Notes under the pieces: model-generated | Seen by the model: the letters and a program-made list of their open reading frames with translations, nothing else | The model's database searches: none | Told to the model about the DNA's origin: nothing | In this document: piece after piece, positions 14,236 to 24,472 of the stretch | Position numbering within the stretch: the stretch's first letter is position 1 | How the letters are laid out: each line of letters opens with the position of its first letter | Assembly: GCA_023268635.1 (NCBI GenBank) | Contig: JALQUB010000084.1 | Span: 1-64,000 of the forward strand | Source of the DNA: Pseudomonadales bacterium | Lineage (GTDB): Bacteria > Pseudomonadota > Gammaproteobacteria > Pseudomonadales > Pseudohongiellaceae | Direction of reading: 5' to 3' | Length of the DNA stretch: 64,000 nt | Translations under genes and position numbers: made by a program

Positions 14236-15423
14236 CTAATTGGCTAGTCCCGTCTTGGTTGCGAGCTTGCGTAGCAACCTGACACAGGTGACGTGAGGGA
14301 GCTCAACGAGTGCATCCGCCAAACATTCGGCGATTGCAGTCTGAGATTTTTCAGTCACTATCAAATCGATTTCTATCCCAGAATCCAGATAGTGAAGATC
14401 GAAACCCAATTCGCTACTACTCGTTGTTTCGTCCTTTAATTTAGTTTCAATGAACTCTGCGATTACTTTGCGTGTTGGTATGGCGCTCGCGTCGACATTA
14501 GAAAGCTCGTGTTCGGGGTTGCCAAGTGGGTCGATATGCGGGATGACTTCGCTGATATCTTCAAACTTTTCCTTTAATTCTTGTGCTGCGTGGGCTCCTA
14601 TCTGATGTCCTTCTGATACAGAGATGCGAGGATCCACTGCTAGGTGTACTTCCACAATGGCTCGGCCTCCTGAGAGGCGAGTACGGAGTTCGGTGATGCC
14701 GAGGACGCCCTGCGTTCCGCAAAGACAAGACTCCATTTCGTCGCGGCGTGCATCGGGCACAGCACCATCGACGAGCTCGCTGAAGCTTTCCGTGCAAAGA
14801 TCCCACCCAATCCTGGCAATTAACAAAGCCACAGCAATGGCAGCGACGGCATCCAACCAAATTATTCCCGCTTGTGCACCGACTATGCCTATTAAAACTG
14901 CGATTGAGGAGAGTGCATCACTACGACTGTGCCATGCATTGGCGCGTAGCAGGCTCGAGTTCAGTCGGTTTGCTGTCGCCAGCGTAAAGCGATAGATCCA
15001 TTCCTTGCTCGCGATAGAAAGCGCGGCAATGATGGCGCCGCCCAAGCTAGGCAGCACCAAGTCTTCGATTGAGTTTAACCGGACGGTCGCATCGTAGATG
15101 AGTATACCGGCGGTTAAAAAGAACACGATACCCATAGCGATAGTGCCAATAGCCTCGAAGCGACCGTGACCATAGGGGTGTCCACGGTCGGGCGAGGTGT
15201 AGGCTACGCGAGCGACTATAAGCACGAATATATCCGTGCTTGCGTCCGTGAGAGAGTGAATACCATCCGCGATGAGTGCAAAGGAGGAGCCTAGAACACC
15301 GCCGACTATTTTGGCGATACCGAGCACTATGTCTAGCACCATACCGATTAGGGTGACTCGGGTAGCTTCCTTTCGCGCTAGATCATGAGGCCGTGTGGTC
15401 GCTGTCGGGGAGGTTGTTTGCAT
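14236..15423 (-). CDS. Cation diffusion facilitator family metal exporter
   Basis: Inner-membrane proton/divalent-metal antiporter of the FieF/MamB type. From the preferred ATG at 15423 it is 395 residues. About six membrane helices lie in the first ~220 residues, with metal-site residues in DGIHSLTDASTD (helix 2), HPYGHGRFE in the following loop, and HSRSDALSS (helix 5). A cytoplasmic C-terminal domain follows (about 230-395) that is longer than in FieF (~300 total). An upstream in-frame start at 15507 would translate through a strong terminator hairpin, so it is rejected. The metal (Fe, Zn, Mn) cannot be decided. Confidence 0.85.
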   Translation of the reverse strand: MQTTSPTATTRPHDLARKEATRVTLIGMVLDIVLGIAKIVGGVLGSSFALIADGIHSLTDASTDIFVLIVARVAYTSPDRGHPYGHGRFEAIGTIAMGIVFFLTAGILIYDATVRLNSIEDLVLPSLGGAIIAALSIASKEWIYRFTLATANRLNSSLLRANAWHSRSDALSSIAVLIGIVGAQAGIIWLDAVAAIAVALLIARIGWDLCTESFSELVDGAVPDARRDEMESCLCGTQGVLGITELRTRLSGGRAIVEVHLAVDPRISVSEGHQIGAHAAQELKEKFEDISEVIPHIDPLGNPEHELSNVDASAIPTRKVIAEFIETKLKDETTSSSELGFDLHYLDSGIEIDLIVTEKSQTAIAECLADALVELPHVTCVRLLRKLATKTGLAN

Positions 15424-15462
15424 GTGGTGAGTGTACACCGGCCAGGGCATTTGTGGGAGGCA

Positions 15463-15497
15463 GATAAAGAAAAGCCCGCGGTATTTAAACCGCGGGC
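15463..15497 (-). terminator. Rho-independent terminator downstream of the M16 peptidase gene
   Basis: On the minus strand GCCCGCGGT and ACCGCGGGC form a perfect 9-bp GC-rich stem with a 6-base loop, followed by TTTTCTTTAT. It ends transcripts arriving from the M16 peptidase/rbgA side and implies a separate promoter for the CDF gene. Confidence 0.85.
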
Positions 15498-15505
15498 CTC
15501 GAGGC

Positions 15506-15539
15506 ACTAGGGCCTAGTCAAGGAACACACTGGGGTGTG
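15506..15539. repeat. Two further inverted repeats beside the terminator
   Basis: ACTAGG-G-CCTAGT (15506-15518) and CACAC-TGGG-GTGTG (15526-15539) follow the terminator hairpin within 45 bp, giving three successive hairpin-capable elements in a non-coding stretch. They may be secondary terminator or operator elements of the CDF gene. Confidence 0.45.
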
Positions 15540-15696
15540 CGTTCAATCTATCAAGGGAGAGATAAATGGCTCAAAACCCACAATTTTGAATGCAATCTAC
15601 CTACACTTAATCAGACTAGTAAGTTCGACGATAGTTCCGTGCTTCGCATAAATAAATATTACCGAGTCAGGAAAAACTCGTAACATATTGAATATA

Positions 15697-18663
15697 TTAT
15701 ATTTTGTATATATTCAGGTCGTCGATTTCAAGTTTTTCGGCGGTATCCGCGGAACTAATTACTGCGATGCTTGGCTTCACATCCTTCAGATAGCGCTCAG
15801 TAACCTGCCGTAAATCTTCTAGAGAGGTATTGAGCACTCGATCCCGGAATACCATTCTCTGCTCGAGTGTTCGTTGGAATACACGGTTATAAAACGCTGT
15901 CTTCGCCTCGCCCGCTGGGGAAGAGGGTTTGTCCAATGCGGCGATTACACCAAGAATAGCCTCTTCTAGTTGATTATCGCTGTGCTTGCTGTTGAGTAGC
16001 CATTGTATTGAGCCGTTGAAGTCTTGCAGTGTTTTCATCAAGCGAGGATCTCGATAGCTGAAAAAACGGAAGGATGCAGATCCCGGATCTTGACTCGCTC
16101 CGCCCCCATACGCACCCCCTTTTTCTCGAATAGCGCTATGTAAATAACCATTTCTCAGGAATCCTGCGAGAACCTGTAGCGTCGCGTGATCCGGATGACT
16201 CGCTGCCACTGTAGGATAGGCTTGAGCGCAGAAATTAACCTGAGTCGAGGTGGTCCATGCCTGACACACTCCTTCGCGTGTCGGAGGAAGATAAAATTCT
16301 CCCGACTCTTTTGGAGGAGGAGAGTGACTCCAAAGCTGCTCGATGGGTGAGCTCAGCTCACTTTCGCTTTCTGGTTCGCCGATGAGAAGAAATTGACGAG
16401 GCGCGTTGATTATCAGTTCATGCAGCATCTGGAAGCGTTCCAGAAGCGCTCGTCGTTCGGCTGGTTGCTGCATCGCGTCGCGAAGGCGTTTTAGTCTGAC
16501 TATGCCCTCGAGGCCAGAGCATTGGTGATTCAATTTCGCGGTAGGGGAGTAAGCGCTGCACGCGGCCCCCATAGCGAGGGAGTGACCTGAACCCGTAATG
16601 CTGCTGATTTTCCGCGCGCAGAGCTGGTCAATCAGATCAGCAATTCGTTGTTCTTCGTCGAAGCGGACGGAAGAGATACTTTCGGCTATTAAGGAGCTGA
16701 GCTCGGCGTGATTCGTATTGAGGCATTTCGATGAGAAACTCAGAACTCCCTTAACTTGCTGAACATCTTCTTGGCCGCTCTTGATGCTACTGAAGCAATT
16801 GAATCCACCGCAGACTTGCGCCTGCCATGCCTGTGTCTCGCTATAGTCTCGGTCACCAACACCGAGCTCAGTAATACAGCTCGTATAGAGCGGGAGGATT
16901 TCAATAAGTCCTGGCTCTATTTCGGGTAATGAATAAACGACTTGTTGATAGGCCAAACCATTCGTTCCTTGACCATAGTAGGTTACTGGGCCTGCGCCGG
17001 AAATCTCGAGCTCCGTAGGCTGGGGCTCGTTTATGGATGTTGGTACATCTTCTTTGCCTACTTTCGGAAGCAGAGAGGGGTCGTCTTCCATGCTTTGGCG
17101 GGCTGCTAACGCGGCGCTGCGTGTAAGAATTGCCTCGACCTCTTGCTCCGAGAGGCTCTCACGAATATTGGCCAATTTCTTTTTTTCGGCTGCGGTTTTA
17201 CGTGCTGCGAGATTGAAGTCGGGAGTCAGGGTCAGCGTCAGGCGATGAGGGTTGTCTAATAATAATTCTTGGATAAGACGCGGAATGAATTTTGGATCAT
17301 TCACATCTTTTCGCAGCTGTTCCAGAACGGGATCGATGTTCATCAATTCAATAGGATCGCCATCGTGAAGTGCGCTCGAGAGGCCGGCTAGGATTAATTG
17401 AAGGCCGTAGGGATAGGAGTCCCCAGAAACTTCTCGATGACTTAGCTCAAGTTGATGTAATGCGGCGAGCACCTGTGTCTGATCTATGCCTTCAGACACG
17501 ATGCGTTCGAGCGTGCTGATGATCAACTCTTCGATAGCTTGGGTGGAATTTGAGGCACAGCCTTCCAGGCCAGCCATGAAGCTCATTTCCTTGTTCGAAT
17601 CTTCTAGGCCGCACATGGGTGAAGGCGCATTACCTAAGTCGCTTGATTCGAGGGCATTTAACAGCGGGCTGCTGCTATTATCTAAGAGTACTGCGGTGAG
17701 GAGCTCCGCTCTAAATAGATCTCTGCAGTGACTGCTTCGTCCCAAAAGCCATCCAATAACTACATGCCCTTGTTCCGTCTCTTGAGGCTCAGCCGAGAAT
17801 GCCTCTTCGACACGAAGAGGAGCAAAATAGCGCTTTTCATCGGGGATGGTGGCGACGGTCTCGAGTCTCTCGAAGCGATGTAGTGCTAATTCTTCGAAGC
17901 GCTCATGGTGCTCGTATGCGGGGATGTCTCCGAATGTCATAAAGACTGCATTGCTGGGGTGATAATGAGTTTTATAAAATTCGAGTAACTGTTGATAGCT
18001 GAGATCAGGTATATCCTGAGGCTCGCCACCACTGTTGAAATGGTATGTTGTCGAGGGGAAAAGATACTTGCTGAGAGTTTGCCAAAGCACGCTATTGGTG
18101 GAGCTCATGGCGCCTTTCATTTCGTTATAAACTACACCTTTATATTGCAAGTCACTACTCGGATCATCGAGCTTTTCGAATTCCAGACGATGGCCTTCCT
18201 GTGCGAAGTCTAGTTCGTGCAGGCGGGAGAAAAACGCAGCATCAAGATACACCTCGAGTAGATTGTCGAAATCTTTCCGGTTTTTACTGGCGAACGGGTA
18301 AGCCGTCCAGTCGCTGCTAGTGAAGGCATTCATAAACGTATTCAACGAACGTCGAATCATCATAAAAAATGGGTCGCGGACAGGATATTTCTCGCTGCCG
18401 CAAAGTGCTGTGTGCTCGAGAATATGCGCGACCCCACTTGAGTCGGTAGGTACTGTCCGGAAAGCCACCAAGAACACGTTCTCATCATTACTGCTGGCGA
18501 GGTGATAATGAGTTGCACCCGTCGCCTTATGGATGTAGTGCTCCATGACTATGTTTAGCGAAGCAATAGTTTTACTTCTTTGCCATTCGAAGGCGGGATG
18601 GATGTTCTTTGGCGTAGCTTGGTGGGTTCCAACGCTCCGTGTGTCGGTCTGGGGTTTATTCAT
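15697..18663 (-). CDS. M16 family zinc metallopeptidase (PreP/insulinase-like)
   Basis: Large 988-residue protein with the inverted zinc motif HxxEH (H80, E83, H84 in AHILEHTALCGSEKYPV). This places it with presequence-protease-like M16C enzymes, which enclose and degrade short peptides. The length equals the two-homologous-half architecture of that subfamily. The second half contains the R/Y-type site region (GGAYGGGASQDPGSASFRFFSYRDPR). No signal peptide is visible, so it is probably cytoplasmic. It starts with an ATG overlapping the upstream rbgA-like stop by 4 bp. A terminator lies 200 bp past its stop. Confidence 0.88.
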   Translation of the reverse strand: MNKPQTDTRSVGTHQATPKNIHPAFEWQRSKTIASLNIVMEHYIHKATGATHYHLASSNDENVFLVAFRTVPTDSSGVAHILEHTALCGSEKYPVRDPFFMMIRRSLNTFMNAFTSSDWTAYPFASKNRKDFDNLLEVYLDAAFFSRLHELDFAQEGHRLEFEKLDDPSSDLQYKGVVYNEMKGAMSSTNSVLWQTLSKYLFPSTTYHFNSGGEPQDIPDLSYQQLLEFYKTHYHPSNAVFMTFGDIPAYEHHERFEELALHRFERLETVATIPDEKRYFAPLRVEEAFSAEPQETEQGHVVIGWLLGRSSHCRDLFRAELLTAVLLDNSSSPLLNALESSDLGNAPSPMCGLEDSNKEMSFMAGLEGCASNSTQAIEELIISTLERIVSEGIDQTQVLAALHQLELSHREVSGDSYPYGLQLILAGLSSALHDGDPIELMNIDPVLEQLRKDVNDPKFIPRLIQELLLDNPHRLTLTLTPDFNLAARKTAAEKKKLANIRESLSEQEVEAILTRSAALAARQSMEDDPSLLPKVGKEDVPTSINEPQPTELEISGAGPVTYYGQGTNGLAYQQVVYSLPEIEPGLIEILPLYTSCITELGVGDRDYSETQAWQAQVCGGFNCFSSIKSGQEDVQQVKGVLSFSSKCLNTNHAELSSLIAESISSVRFDEEQRIADLIDQLCARKISSITGSGHSLAMGAACSAYSPTAKLNHQCSGLEGIVRLKRLRDAMQQPAERRALLERFQMLHELIINAPRQFLLIGEPESESELSSPIEQLWSHSPPPKESGEFYLPPTREGVCQAWTTSTQVNFCAQAYPTVAASHPDHATLQVLAGFLRNGYLHSAIREKGGAYGGGASQDPGSASFRFFSYRDPRLMKTLQDFNGSIQWLLNSKHSDNQLEEAILGVIAALDKPSSPAGEAKTAFYNRVFQRTLEQRMVFRDRVLNTSLEDLRQVTERYLKDVKPSIAVISSADTAEKLEIDDLNIYKI

Positions 18664-19538
18664 GAAATCTCGCTATCGGTTTCGATTTGATTGTCTGCTG
18701 CTGTCTCTGCGGGAGGTCGCTCGAGGCTGAAACGCCCGAGCTTTCCTGATCTAAATTCATTGAGGAGTGCTTCTGAGGCTTTGTGCCAGTCAATGTGGCC
18801 TCCTGATTTCACGCACGCGCGTGCACGAGCGATAGCCTCCATGATGCTTTCGGCGTCATTCGCATCGTCCGGTATGGAGAAGCGCTGCTCGAGTCTGTGT
18901 CGATAATGTTGTAGCAGTTCTTCCGCTAAGAACCAGGCTATGTCTTCCGATTCAACCGCAGTATTTCGAATTGTGCCAGTTGCGGCCAATCGATATGCGC
19001 CAATCTGGTCTTCGAGCTTCGGCCACATTAATCCGGGGGTATCGATTAACGCCCAATGGTCATCGAGCTTCACGCGCTGCTGCGCTTTGGTGACCGCTGG
19101 CTCATTGCCAGTTTTGGCAAGTTTTCTCGAGCATAAGGTATTGAGCAGCGTTGATTTGCCAACGTTAGGGATGCCGCCTATGAGTAGTTGTTGGCGCTCT
19201 CTTATGGGGATGTCGTTCGCTTGAAAGAGTTTGCGTGCCGCCAAAATTAATTGTTCCGCATCAATCGGAGATTCATAGCCATTGATGAGACAAATCGATC
19301 CGGCTTGCTTGTTAAAATAGCGTGCCCAATCTTGCGTGACACGGGGTTCGGCAAGGTCGGCTTTGTTGAGAATCCTGATTTTTGGATGGCTTGCACAAAG
19401 ATTGGCGAAATGAGGGTTGGAACTCGCATGGGGAATACGTGCATCTAAGACCTCAATGACTGCCTGAGTAACCTTCAGCGTCTTGATGACTTCCTTGCTG
19501 GCTTTGTGCATGTGACCTGGATACCAGGAGAGTGCCAT
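18660..19538 (-). CDS. Ribosome biogenesis GTPase of the YlqF/RbgA family
   Basis: 292-residue circularly permuted GTPase. The G4 motif (LNKADLAE, about 58-65) comes before the G1 P-loop (GGIPNVGKSTLLN, about 121-133) and G3 (DTPGLMWP, about 167-174). The N terminus MALSWYPGHMHKA is the hallmark of YlqF/RbgA proteins, which act late in 50S assembly. A C-terminal helical domain follows. It overlaps the M16 peptidase gene by 4 bp (ATGA), so the two are probably one operon on the minus strand. It is divergent from bolA. Confidence 0.92.
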   Translation of the reverse strand: MALSWYPGHMHKASKEVIKTLKVTQAVIEVLDARIPHASSNPHFANLCASHPKIRILNKADLAEPRVTQDWARYFNKQAGSICLINGYESPIDAEQLILAARKLFQANDIPIRERQQLLIGGIPNVGKSTLLNTLCSRKLAKTGNEPAVTKAQQRVKLDDHWALIDTPGLMWPKLEDQIGAYRLAATGTIRNTAVESEDIAWFLAEELLQHYRHRLEQRFSIPDDANDAESIMEAIARARACVKSGGHIDWHKASEALLNEFRSGKLGRFSLERPPAETAADNQIETDSEIS

Positions 19539-19670
19539 GTTCTATCTATCCATCTCATTAACCGGTTGCCTAGTATAGCGAGAGCTGTCCTAGTTTGCTC
19601 GACTGAGTTTGTATATCCTATTGCATGGACAAGGCGAGGGCTGAATTGAAAGCGAGATGAGGCAGCAGAC

Positions 19671-20027
19671 ATGACAACAAAAGTATCAATAGCAGAACAC
19701 GAAGCAGGGCCGCTGGCAAAAGAGATGCGAGAAAAGCTGCTCGCTGCGTTTGCTGTCGAAATAGCCGTCTTTGAGAATGAGAGTGGCAACCACGCTGGAC
19801 CCGCCACCGATTCACATTTCAAACTGCTAGTAGTGTCCAATGACTTTGCTGGGCTCAATTTAGTGAAGCGACATCAGGCAGTTTATTCTGTCCTTAATGA
19901 ATTTCTCGCCAATCAGGTGCACGCGCTCTCGCTGCATCTTTTCACTCCAGAAGAATGGGTCGATCGAGGAGAAACTGTCGCTGGCTCCCCGGCTTGTCGA
20001 GGAGCATCAGGCCCGGCAGGCCATTAG
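19671..20027 (+). CDS. bolA: BolA family protein
   Basis: 118-residue protein with the BolA fold: an N-terminal helix (EMREKLLAAFAV), the SHFKLLVVSNDFAGLNLVKRH segment with the class-defining His residues, and VHALSLHLFTPEEW. It ends in the typical BolA tail with SPACRGAS. BolA partners monothiol glutaredoxins and takes part in iron-sulfur trafficking and stress morphology. It is monocistronic, 132 bp from the divergent rbgA-like gene, and not linked to clpP-tig as in enterics. Confidence 0.93.
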   Translation: MTTKVSIAEHEAGPLAKEMREKLLAAFAVEIAVFENESGNHAGPATDSHFKLLVVSNDFAGLNLVKRHQAVYSVLNEFLANQVHALSLHLFTPEEWVDRGETVAGSPACRGASGPAGH

Positions 20028-20130
20028 TATCGTGTGAAGACCCGTCAAACCTCAGAGTGTCGCGGTTTTAGCTCGCTAACTATGGAATTCCTATTGGCAT
20101 AAGTACGCGTCTTTCGACTACCATTGCGCC

Positions 20131-21030
20131 ATGTTAGCTAATTCCATTAAACGATTGTTGCACGCACTAGCCGACCGATTAGCCAATCGTCGATTTTTGG
20201 TGCTCGGTGGCTTAGCCGCGATGCTTTTCGTGGCGCTCGCTGTAGGAAGTTGGGCAATTGTTTCTCGTAATGAGCGGCCCAATGAGGTGCTGCAGGCTCC
20301 CGTTCAGCAAGTGACATCGAGTGTGGGAATCTCGGTGTTTCCAGATTTTTCGCTTGTGAGCGATGTCGATGCTCGAAAGCGGCAATTCTTTGATTATATT
20401 GAAGCCTACGCGAATGCCGAGAATCAGCGTATTAGTGAAACACGACACGAGTTGCTTCTCTTTAACTCAGTGCTCCGAAATGGGCATCCACTTAGCACGC
20501 TTGAGCACATGGCGCTCCTGAATATTGCAGAGGATTATCGATTGGAGCAAGGCGTCGGCCAGACTGAAGAACTAGATTCTGTATTGGACGATGATGCGGC
20601 GTTAGTCGAGGCCCTGCTGTTGCGCGTTGATGAAATCCCGGTGTCGCTCGCACTGGCACAAGCGGCAAATGAGTCGGCCTGGGGAACGTCCCGATTCGCG
20701 GTGGACGGTAACAATCTTTTTGGTGAGTGGTGCTATGTGGAAGGCTGCGGCTTTGTTCCTTATGAGCGTGCAAATGATGCGAGCCACGAGGTGCGTCGTT
20801 TCGAGACTATAGCAGGTGCCGTGTCGGCCTATTTTCACAACCTAAACACGCATCCCAGCTACGTGCTTTTCCGCCGTATGAGGGCGCGTATGCGTGAGCA
20901 GGAGCGCTCATTAGATCCTATTCAGCTCGCCTATGGTCTCGGTAGTTACTCTCAGCGGGGAGATTCCTACATCGACGAGCTGCAGACAATAATTCAACAA
21001 AACGATCTTCATTTAAGAGATGAAGGTTGA
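20131..21030 (+). CDS. Bax-like glucosaminidase domain protein
   Basis: 299-residue protein with an N-terminal membrane anchor (about 22-50, FLVLGGLAAMLFVALAVGSWAIV) and a periplasmic glucosaminidase-fold domain. The domain contains VSLALAQAANESAWGTSRFA (catalytic Glu in NES), GNNLFGEWCY and YSQRGDSYIDEL, as in E. coli Bax and flagellar FlgJ C-terminal domains. It probably cleaves peptidoglycan glycan strands. It ends 5 bp from the convergent polysaccharide deacetylase gene, another wall/glycan enzyme, although on the other strand. The substrate is inferred from the family. Confidence 0.85.
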   Translation: MLANSIKRLLHALADRLANRRFLVLGGLAAMLFVALAVGSWAIVSRNERPNEVLQAPVQQVTSSVGISVFPDFSLVSDVDARKRQFFDYIEAYANAENQRISETRHELLLFNSVLRNGHPLSTLEHMALLNIAEDYRLEQGVGQTEELDSVLDDDAALVEALLLRVDEIPVSLALAQAANESAWGTSRFAVDGNNLFGEWCYVEGCGFVPYERANDASHEVRRFETIAGAVSAYFHNLNTHPSYVLFRRMRARMREQERSLDPIQLAYGLGSYSQRGDSYIDELQTIIQQNDLHLRDEG

Positions 21031-21035
21031 CCGTT

Positions 21036-22094
21036 TTATTGCGGCTTTTGGGGATTAAACCAAGGCTGTGAGTACCAGTAATATCGGCTTGATCCAATCT
21101 CTCTGGCTGTACAAATATAATGCCAGCGTCGGCCATGAGGATTAGCGATCGGCTTGAGTGTGATGAGTTGATCGTCCGTTGAATTTCGCTCTAGTTCAAG
21201 GATTTCGCCGTTATCGAAGCAATTCAATCCCTCGTCGTGATAGTTCCCCCGTCCGAATGACAGGGTCGCCATCGGCGCGTCGCTTGTGCTTATAGGGTCG
21301 ATCGGAGATGGGATGTTCGTAGCAAATGCTAGTGTGAGATATTTCTGGCGAACCCCAGCTTCTTCTGCATAGATACCGGCCAGCGGGAATCTTGGTAAGG
21401 CCTGGAAATTGCTGTTGGGTCCAATAGCTCCTGAATTCTGTGCGAAGGCTCGATATCCCAAGTCTCGCAATATGGACGTCGCACTCAGGCTGAATTCGCC
21501 ATAGGGGTAGGCGAAAATTTTCGCTCGAGGTCCGAGTTCACGGTCTATCGCAGTCTGTGCAGCGAGTATTTCATTGCGAATCTCTTCATCACTTAGTTCC
21601 AGTAGAGAAGCGTGCTCGGTGCCATGGTTGCCAATGGTTACCCCTGCTGCGACCATCTCGCGTAATTGGTCCCATGTCATGTAGCCGCGCTGAGATCTAT
21701 CGATAGGACCTGTGCTGATAAACACCGTGAAGGGCAGGCCAGCCTCCATCAGTAGGGGGAATGCAGTGGTGTAGATAGATTCGTAGCCGTCATCGAAAGT
21801 AATTGCTACAGCCTTTTCGGGTAACGGGCTCCCTGCCTCTAAGTCGTCCAGGAGTTTGGGTAACGATATGACAGGCTGTTGCTGCTCTTTTAGTATCTCT
21901 AAATGCCGTTCGAACTGAGCGGGACTAATTGACGTCGACGCTGGCGTAGTGTCTGACACATGGTGATAGACCGAAATTACGGCGCTGTTATGCCCGAAGC
22001 TACTGATTTCGTTACTGCTGTTGTTCGTGTCTTGCTCGGCTGCGAGACATCCAGAGGAAAGTAGGCTTGCGGTTAAGAATAACGCTGTTCTCAT
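21036..22094 (-). CDS. Polysaccharide deacetylase family protein, exported
   Basis: 352-residue carbohydrate-esterase-4 type protein. A signal sequence (MRTALFLTASLLSSGCLAA) has a cysteine at position 16 that could be a lipobox, though the spacing is not ideal. The NodB domain shows the catalytic Asp motif ITFDDGYESIY and the metal-binding NHGTEHASL (HxxxH). KIFAYPYGEF is also typical. It probably removes acetyl groups from a surface or wall polysaccharide. The last ~100 residues (from about 255) lie outside the NodB fold and include two cysteines (GLNCFDNGEI, HYICTARE) that may form a disulfide. Confidence 0.85.
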   Translation of the reverse strand: MRTALFLTASLLSSGCLAAEQDTNNSSNEISSFGHNSAVISVYHHVSDTTPASTSISPAQFERHLEILKEQQQPVISLPKLLDDLEAGSPLPEKAVAITFDDGYESIYTTAFPLLMEAGLPFTVFISTGPIDRSQRGYMTWDQLREMVAAGVTIGNHGTEHASLLELSDEEIRNEILAAQTAIDRELGPRAKIFAYPYGEFSLSATSILRDLGYRAFAQNSGAIGPNSNFQALPRFPLAGIYAEEAGVRQKYLTLAFATNIPSPIDPISTSDAPMATLSFGRGNYHDEGLNCFDNGEILELERNSTDDQLITLKPIANPHGRRWHYICTAREIGSSRYYWYSQPWFNPQKPQ

Positions 22095-22316
22095 GAAATT
22101 CTTTCACTCGTTTTGGGGCTTGGTGGCTGTTTGCTTCTACTCTGAGGCCGTCACCGTTATAATTCGAGGCTATATCAGATGCTTAAGTGAGTTTTGACAG
22201 AAGCCCAATTATTCGAATAGGTGCTTCGATGCCTTCTCGCTTGAGTCTACGGATCCAGTTCCTATATTGCGAGTCTCAATTTGAGTCTCCAACCAACCCT
22301 CTCAGAAGGAGTTCCA

Positions 22317-24458
22317 ATGCTATTTTCCGGCCGATCAATCAAGGCAGAAATGTTGCCTGCAGGCATAGTGCAATTGAGTTTCGATCTTGAGGCCTCGTCA
22401 GTCAATAAGTTCGATGAATTGACGCTGTTAGAGTTGGGAAAGGCAATCACTGCCGTCGAGGAAAGCGATGCGCGCGGTTTAATCTTCGTCAGCTCAAAAT
22501 CCACGTTTATAGTCGGGGCGGACATCACAGAATTTACTGGATTATTTGCGGCTGGAGAGGAGGCGATCCAAGCTTGGCTTGAACGTGCTAATGAAGTCTT
22601 TAATGCAATCGAAGATTTATCGATACCAACCGTCGCTGCGCTTAACGGTGTCGCTTTGGGAGGTGGCTTCGAGCTCGCCATCGCAGCCGACTTTCGCATA
22701 GCTGTCCCGACTGCAACCGTTGGGTTTCCAGAAGTTAAGTTAGGCATTCTTCCAGGATTTGGCGGCACGGTTAGATTGCCGCGATTAGTAGGTGCTGAAG
22801 TCGCTGCACGATGGATTAGCTCGGGTGCTCACATTAAAGCCCAACAGGCACTGGATGAGGGAGCTATAGACGCAATCGTAGAACAAGATGAATTATTGAG
22901 TGCCGCTGTTGGCCTGATCGAAGAATGTTTGGCGGGCAGTCGAGATTACTCTGAGGTGAATCGTCGAAAGACCACACGCTTATCAGAGCCCGATGAAGTG
23001 TTGGATGCGATTTTTAGTGAGGCGAGTAAGTTGGTTGTGAATACGGCGGGCCCCAATTACCCCGCGCCTGCTACTGCGATTCAAGTGCTAGGGCGTGGAA
23101 CGAAAAAGGACAGGGCGGACGCATTGCTCGAGGAGCATCGCGGTTTTGTGAGATTGGCTTGCACTGAGACTGCGTCAAATTTGGTGCAAATGTTCCTTAA
23201 TGATCAATTTCTAGCTTCTAAAGCGAGATCGCTATCCAAAGGTGCTAAACCTGTAGCTAAGGCAGCGGTTCTAGGCGCCGGAATAATGGGTGGAGGCATC
23301 GCCTATCAATCTGCTTTGCGCGGTACTCCCATAGTGATGAAAGACATTGCTCAAGCAGGGATTGATTTAGGCCTATCGGAAGCGAAAAAGCTACTTAGCA
23401 AGCAGGTTAAACGCGGCAAGCTGTCCGAACAGGCGAGCGAGACAGTGCTCAGCAACATCCAAGCCACGCTTAGTTACGATGAGGTGGTTGGTGCTGATTT
23501 TGTTGTGGAAGCGGTGGTAGAGAATGAAGGGGTGAAAAAGGCGGTACTCGCTGAGTTGGAAGCTGTCGTCTCAGACGATGTGATTATCGCGACCAATACA
23601 TCGACTATCTCCGTGGATTCTATTGCCAGTGCGTTAGCCAAGCCTGAGCGTTTCTGCGGTATGCACTTCTTCAATCCGGTGCCACTCATGCCATTGGTCG
23701 AGGTGATTCGCGGTGCCAAGACGAATGCAGAGACTATTGCTGCGACTGTTGCTTATGCAAAGGCTTTGGGTAAAACACCCATCGTGGTCAATAACTGTCC
23801 AGGATTTTTGGTAAATCGAATTTTATTTCCTTACTTCGGAGCATTCTCAAAATTACTGCATGAAGGGGCAGATTTCCGTCAGATAGATCGAGTGATGGAA
23901 GATTTCGGCTGGCCTATGGGGCCGGCGTATTTATTAGATGTTGTAGGGATAGATACCGCCGTGCATGCCCAAGCTGTGATGGCGGAAGGTTTTGAGCGCA
24001 TGCAGTTGGACTTCGAAGGGGCTATCGATAGGCTGTTTGCACAGGGAGATTATGGGCAGAAATCCGGTCGAGGATTCTATTTATATGAAGCGGATGAAAA
24101 CGGAAGGCCTCTTCGTTCTGAGAATCCTGATATCGACGAACTAATCTACCGAGGTGGTGCGGCTAAGCGAGAATTTGACGATGCGGAAATACGCGATCGC
24201 ATGATGCTCACGCTCTGTTTAGAAACTGTCCGCTGTTTAGAAGACGGTATTGTCGAAACTGCCATCGAGGCCGACATGGGCTTGATACTTGGCCTTGGCT
24301 TCCCGACGTTTCGAGGAGGCGCGCTTCGTTATATTGACTCAATAGGTGTGGCACAGTTTTGCGAACTTGCAGATCGTTATTCCCATTTGGGGGCGATGAT
24401 AGAGCCGACTGAAAAGCTGCGAACTATGGCTGTAAATAACACGCGTTTTTATGCCTGA
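22317..24458 (+). CDS. fadB: Fatty acid oxidation complex alpha subunit FadB
   Basis: Bifunctional enoyl-CoA hydratase/3-hydroxyacyl-CoA dehydrogenase of beta-oxidation, 713 residues from the ATG at 22317. That start is supported by AGAAGGAG eight bases ahead and by the family N terminus [13 protein letters not shown]. The N-terminal crotonase domain has [19 protein letters not shown] and [16 protein letters not shown]. The NAD-binding domain starts near residue 320 with [13 protein letters not shown], and [14 protein letters not shown] follows. The partner thiolase gene fadA does not follow; ttcA begins 14 bp downstream instead. Confidence 0.94.
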   Translation: MLFSGRSIKAEMLPAGIVQLSFDLEASSVNKFDELTLLELGKAITAVEESDARGLIFVSSKSTFIVGADITEFTGLFAAGEEAIQAWLERANEVFNAIEDLSIPTVAALNGVALGGGFELAIAADFRIAVPTATVGFPEVKLGILPGFGGTVRLPRLVGAEVAARWISSGAHIKAQQALDEGAIDAIVEQDELLSAAVGLIEECLAGSRDYSEVNRRKTTRLSEPDEVLDAIFSEASKLVVNTAGPNYPAPATAIQVLGRGTKKDRADALLEEHRGFVRLACTETASNLVQMFLNDQFLASKARSLSKGAKPVAKAAVLGAGIMGGGIAYQSALRGTPIVMKDIAQAGIDLGLSEAKKLLSKQVKRGKLSEQASETVLSNIQATLSYDEVVGADFVVEAVVENEGVKKAVLAELEAVVSDDVIIATNTSTISVDSIASALAKPERFCGMHFFNPVPLMPLVEVIRGAKTNAETIAATVAYAKALGKTPIVVNNCPGFLVNRILFPYFGAFSKLLHEGADFRQIDRVMEDFGWPMGPAYLLDVVGIDTAVHAQAVMAEGFERMQLDFEGAIDRLFAQGDYGQKSGRGFYLYEADENGRPLRSENPDIDELIYRGGAAKREFDDAEIRDRMMLTLCLETVRCLEDGIVETAIEADMGLILGLGFPTFRGGALRYIDSIGVAQFCELADRYSHLGAMIEPTEKLRTMAVNNTRFYA

Positions 24459-24472
24459 TCGGTGTCGATAAA

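Noticed and set aside
15424-15507. N-terminal extension of the CDF transporter
   Set aside because: It would translate through the terminator hairpin and T-run; the residues have no family match.
15566-15589. Seven-codon mini-ORF with a good ribosome-binding site as a real gene
   Set aside because: It has no downstream gene on that strand and is too short to judge; it is kept only as part of a finding.
22262-22768. Minus-strand ORF of 168 codons inside fadB
   Set aside because: It is antisense to a well-conserved gene, rich in Ser/Ala/Pro from codon reversal, and has no recognisable domain.
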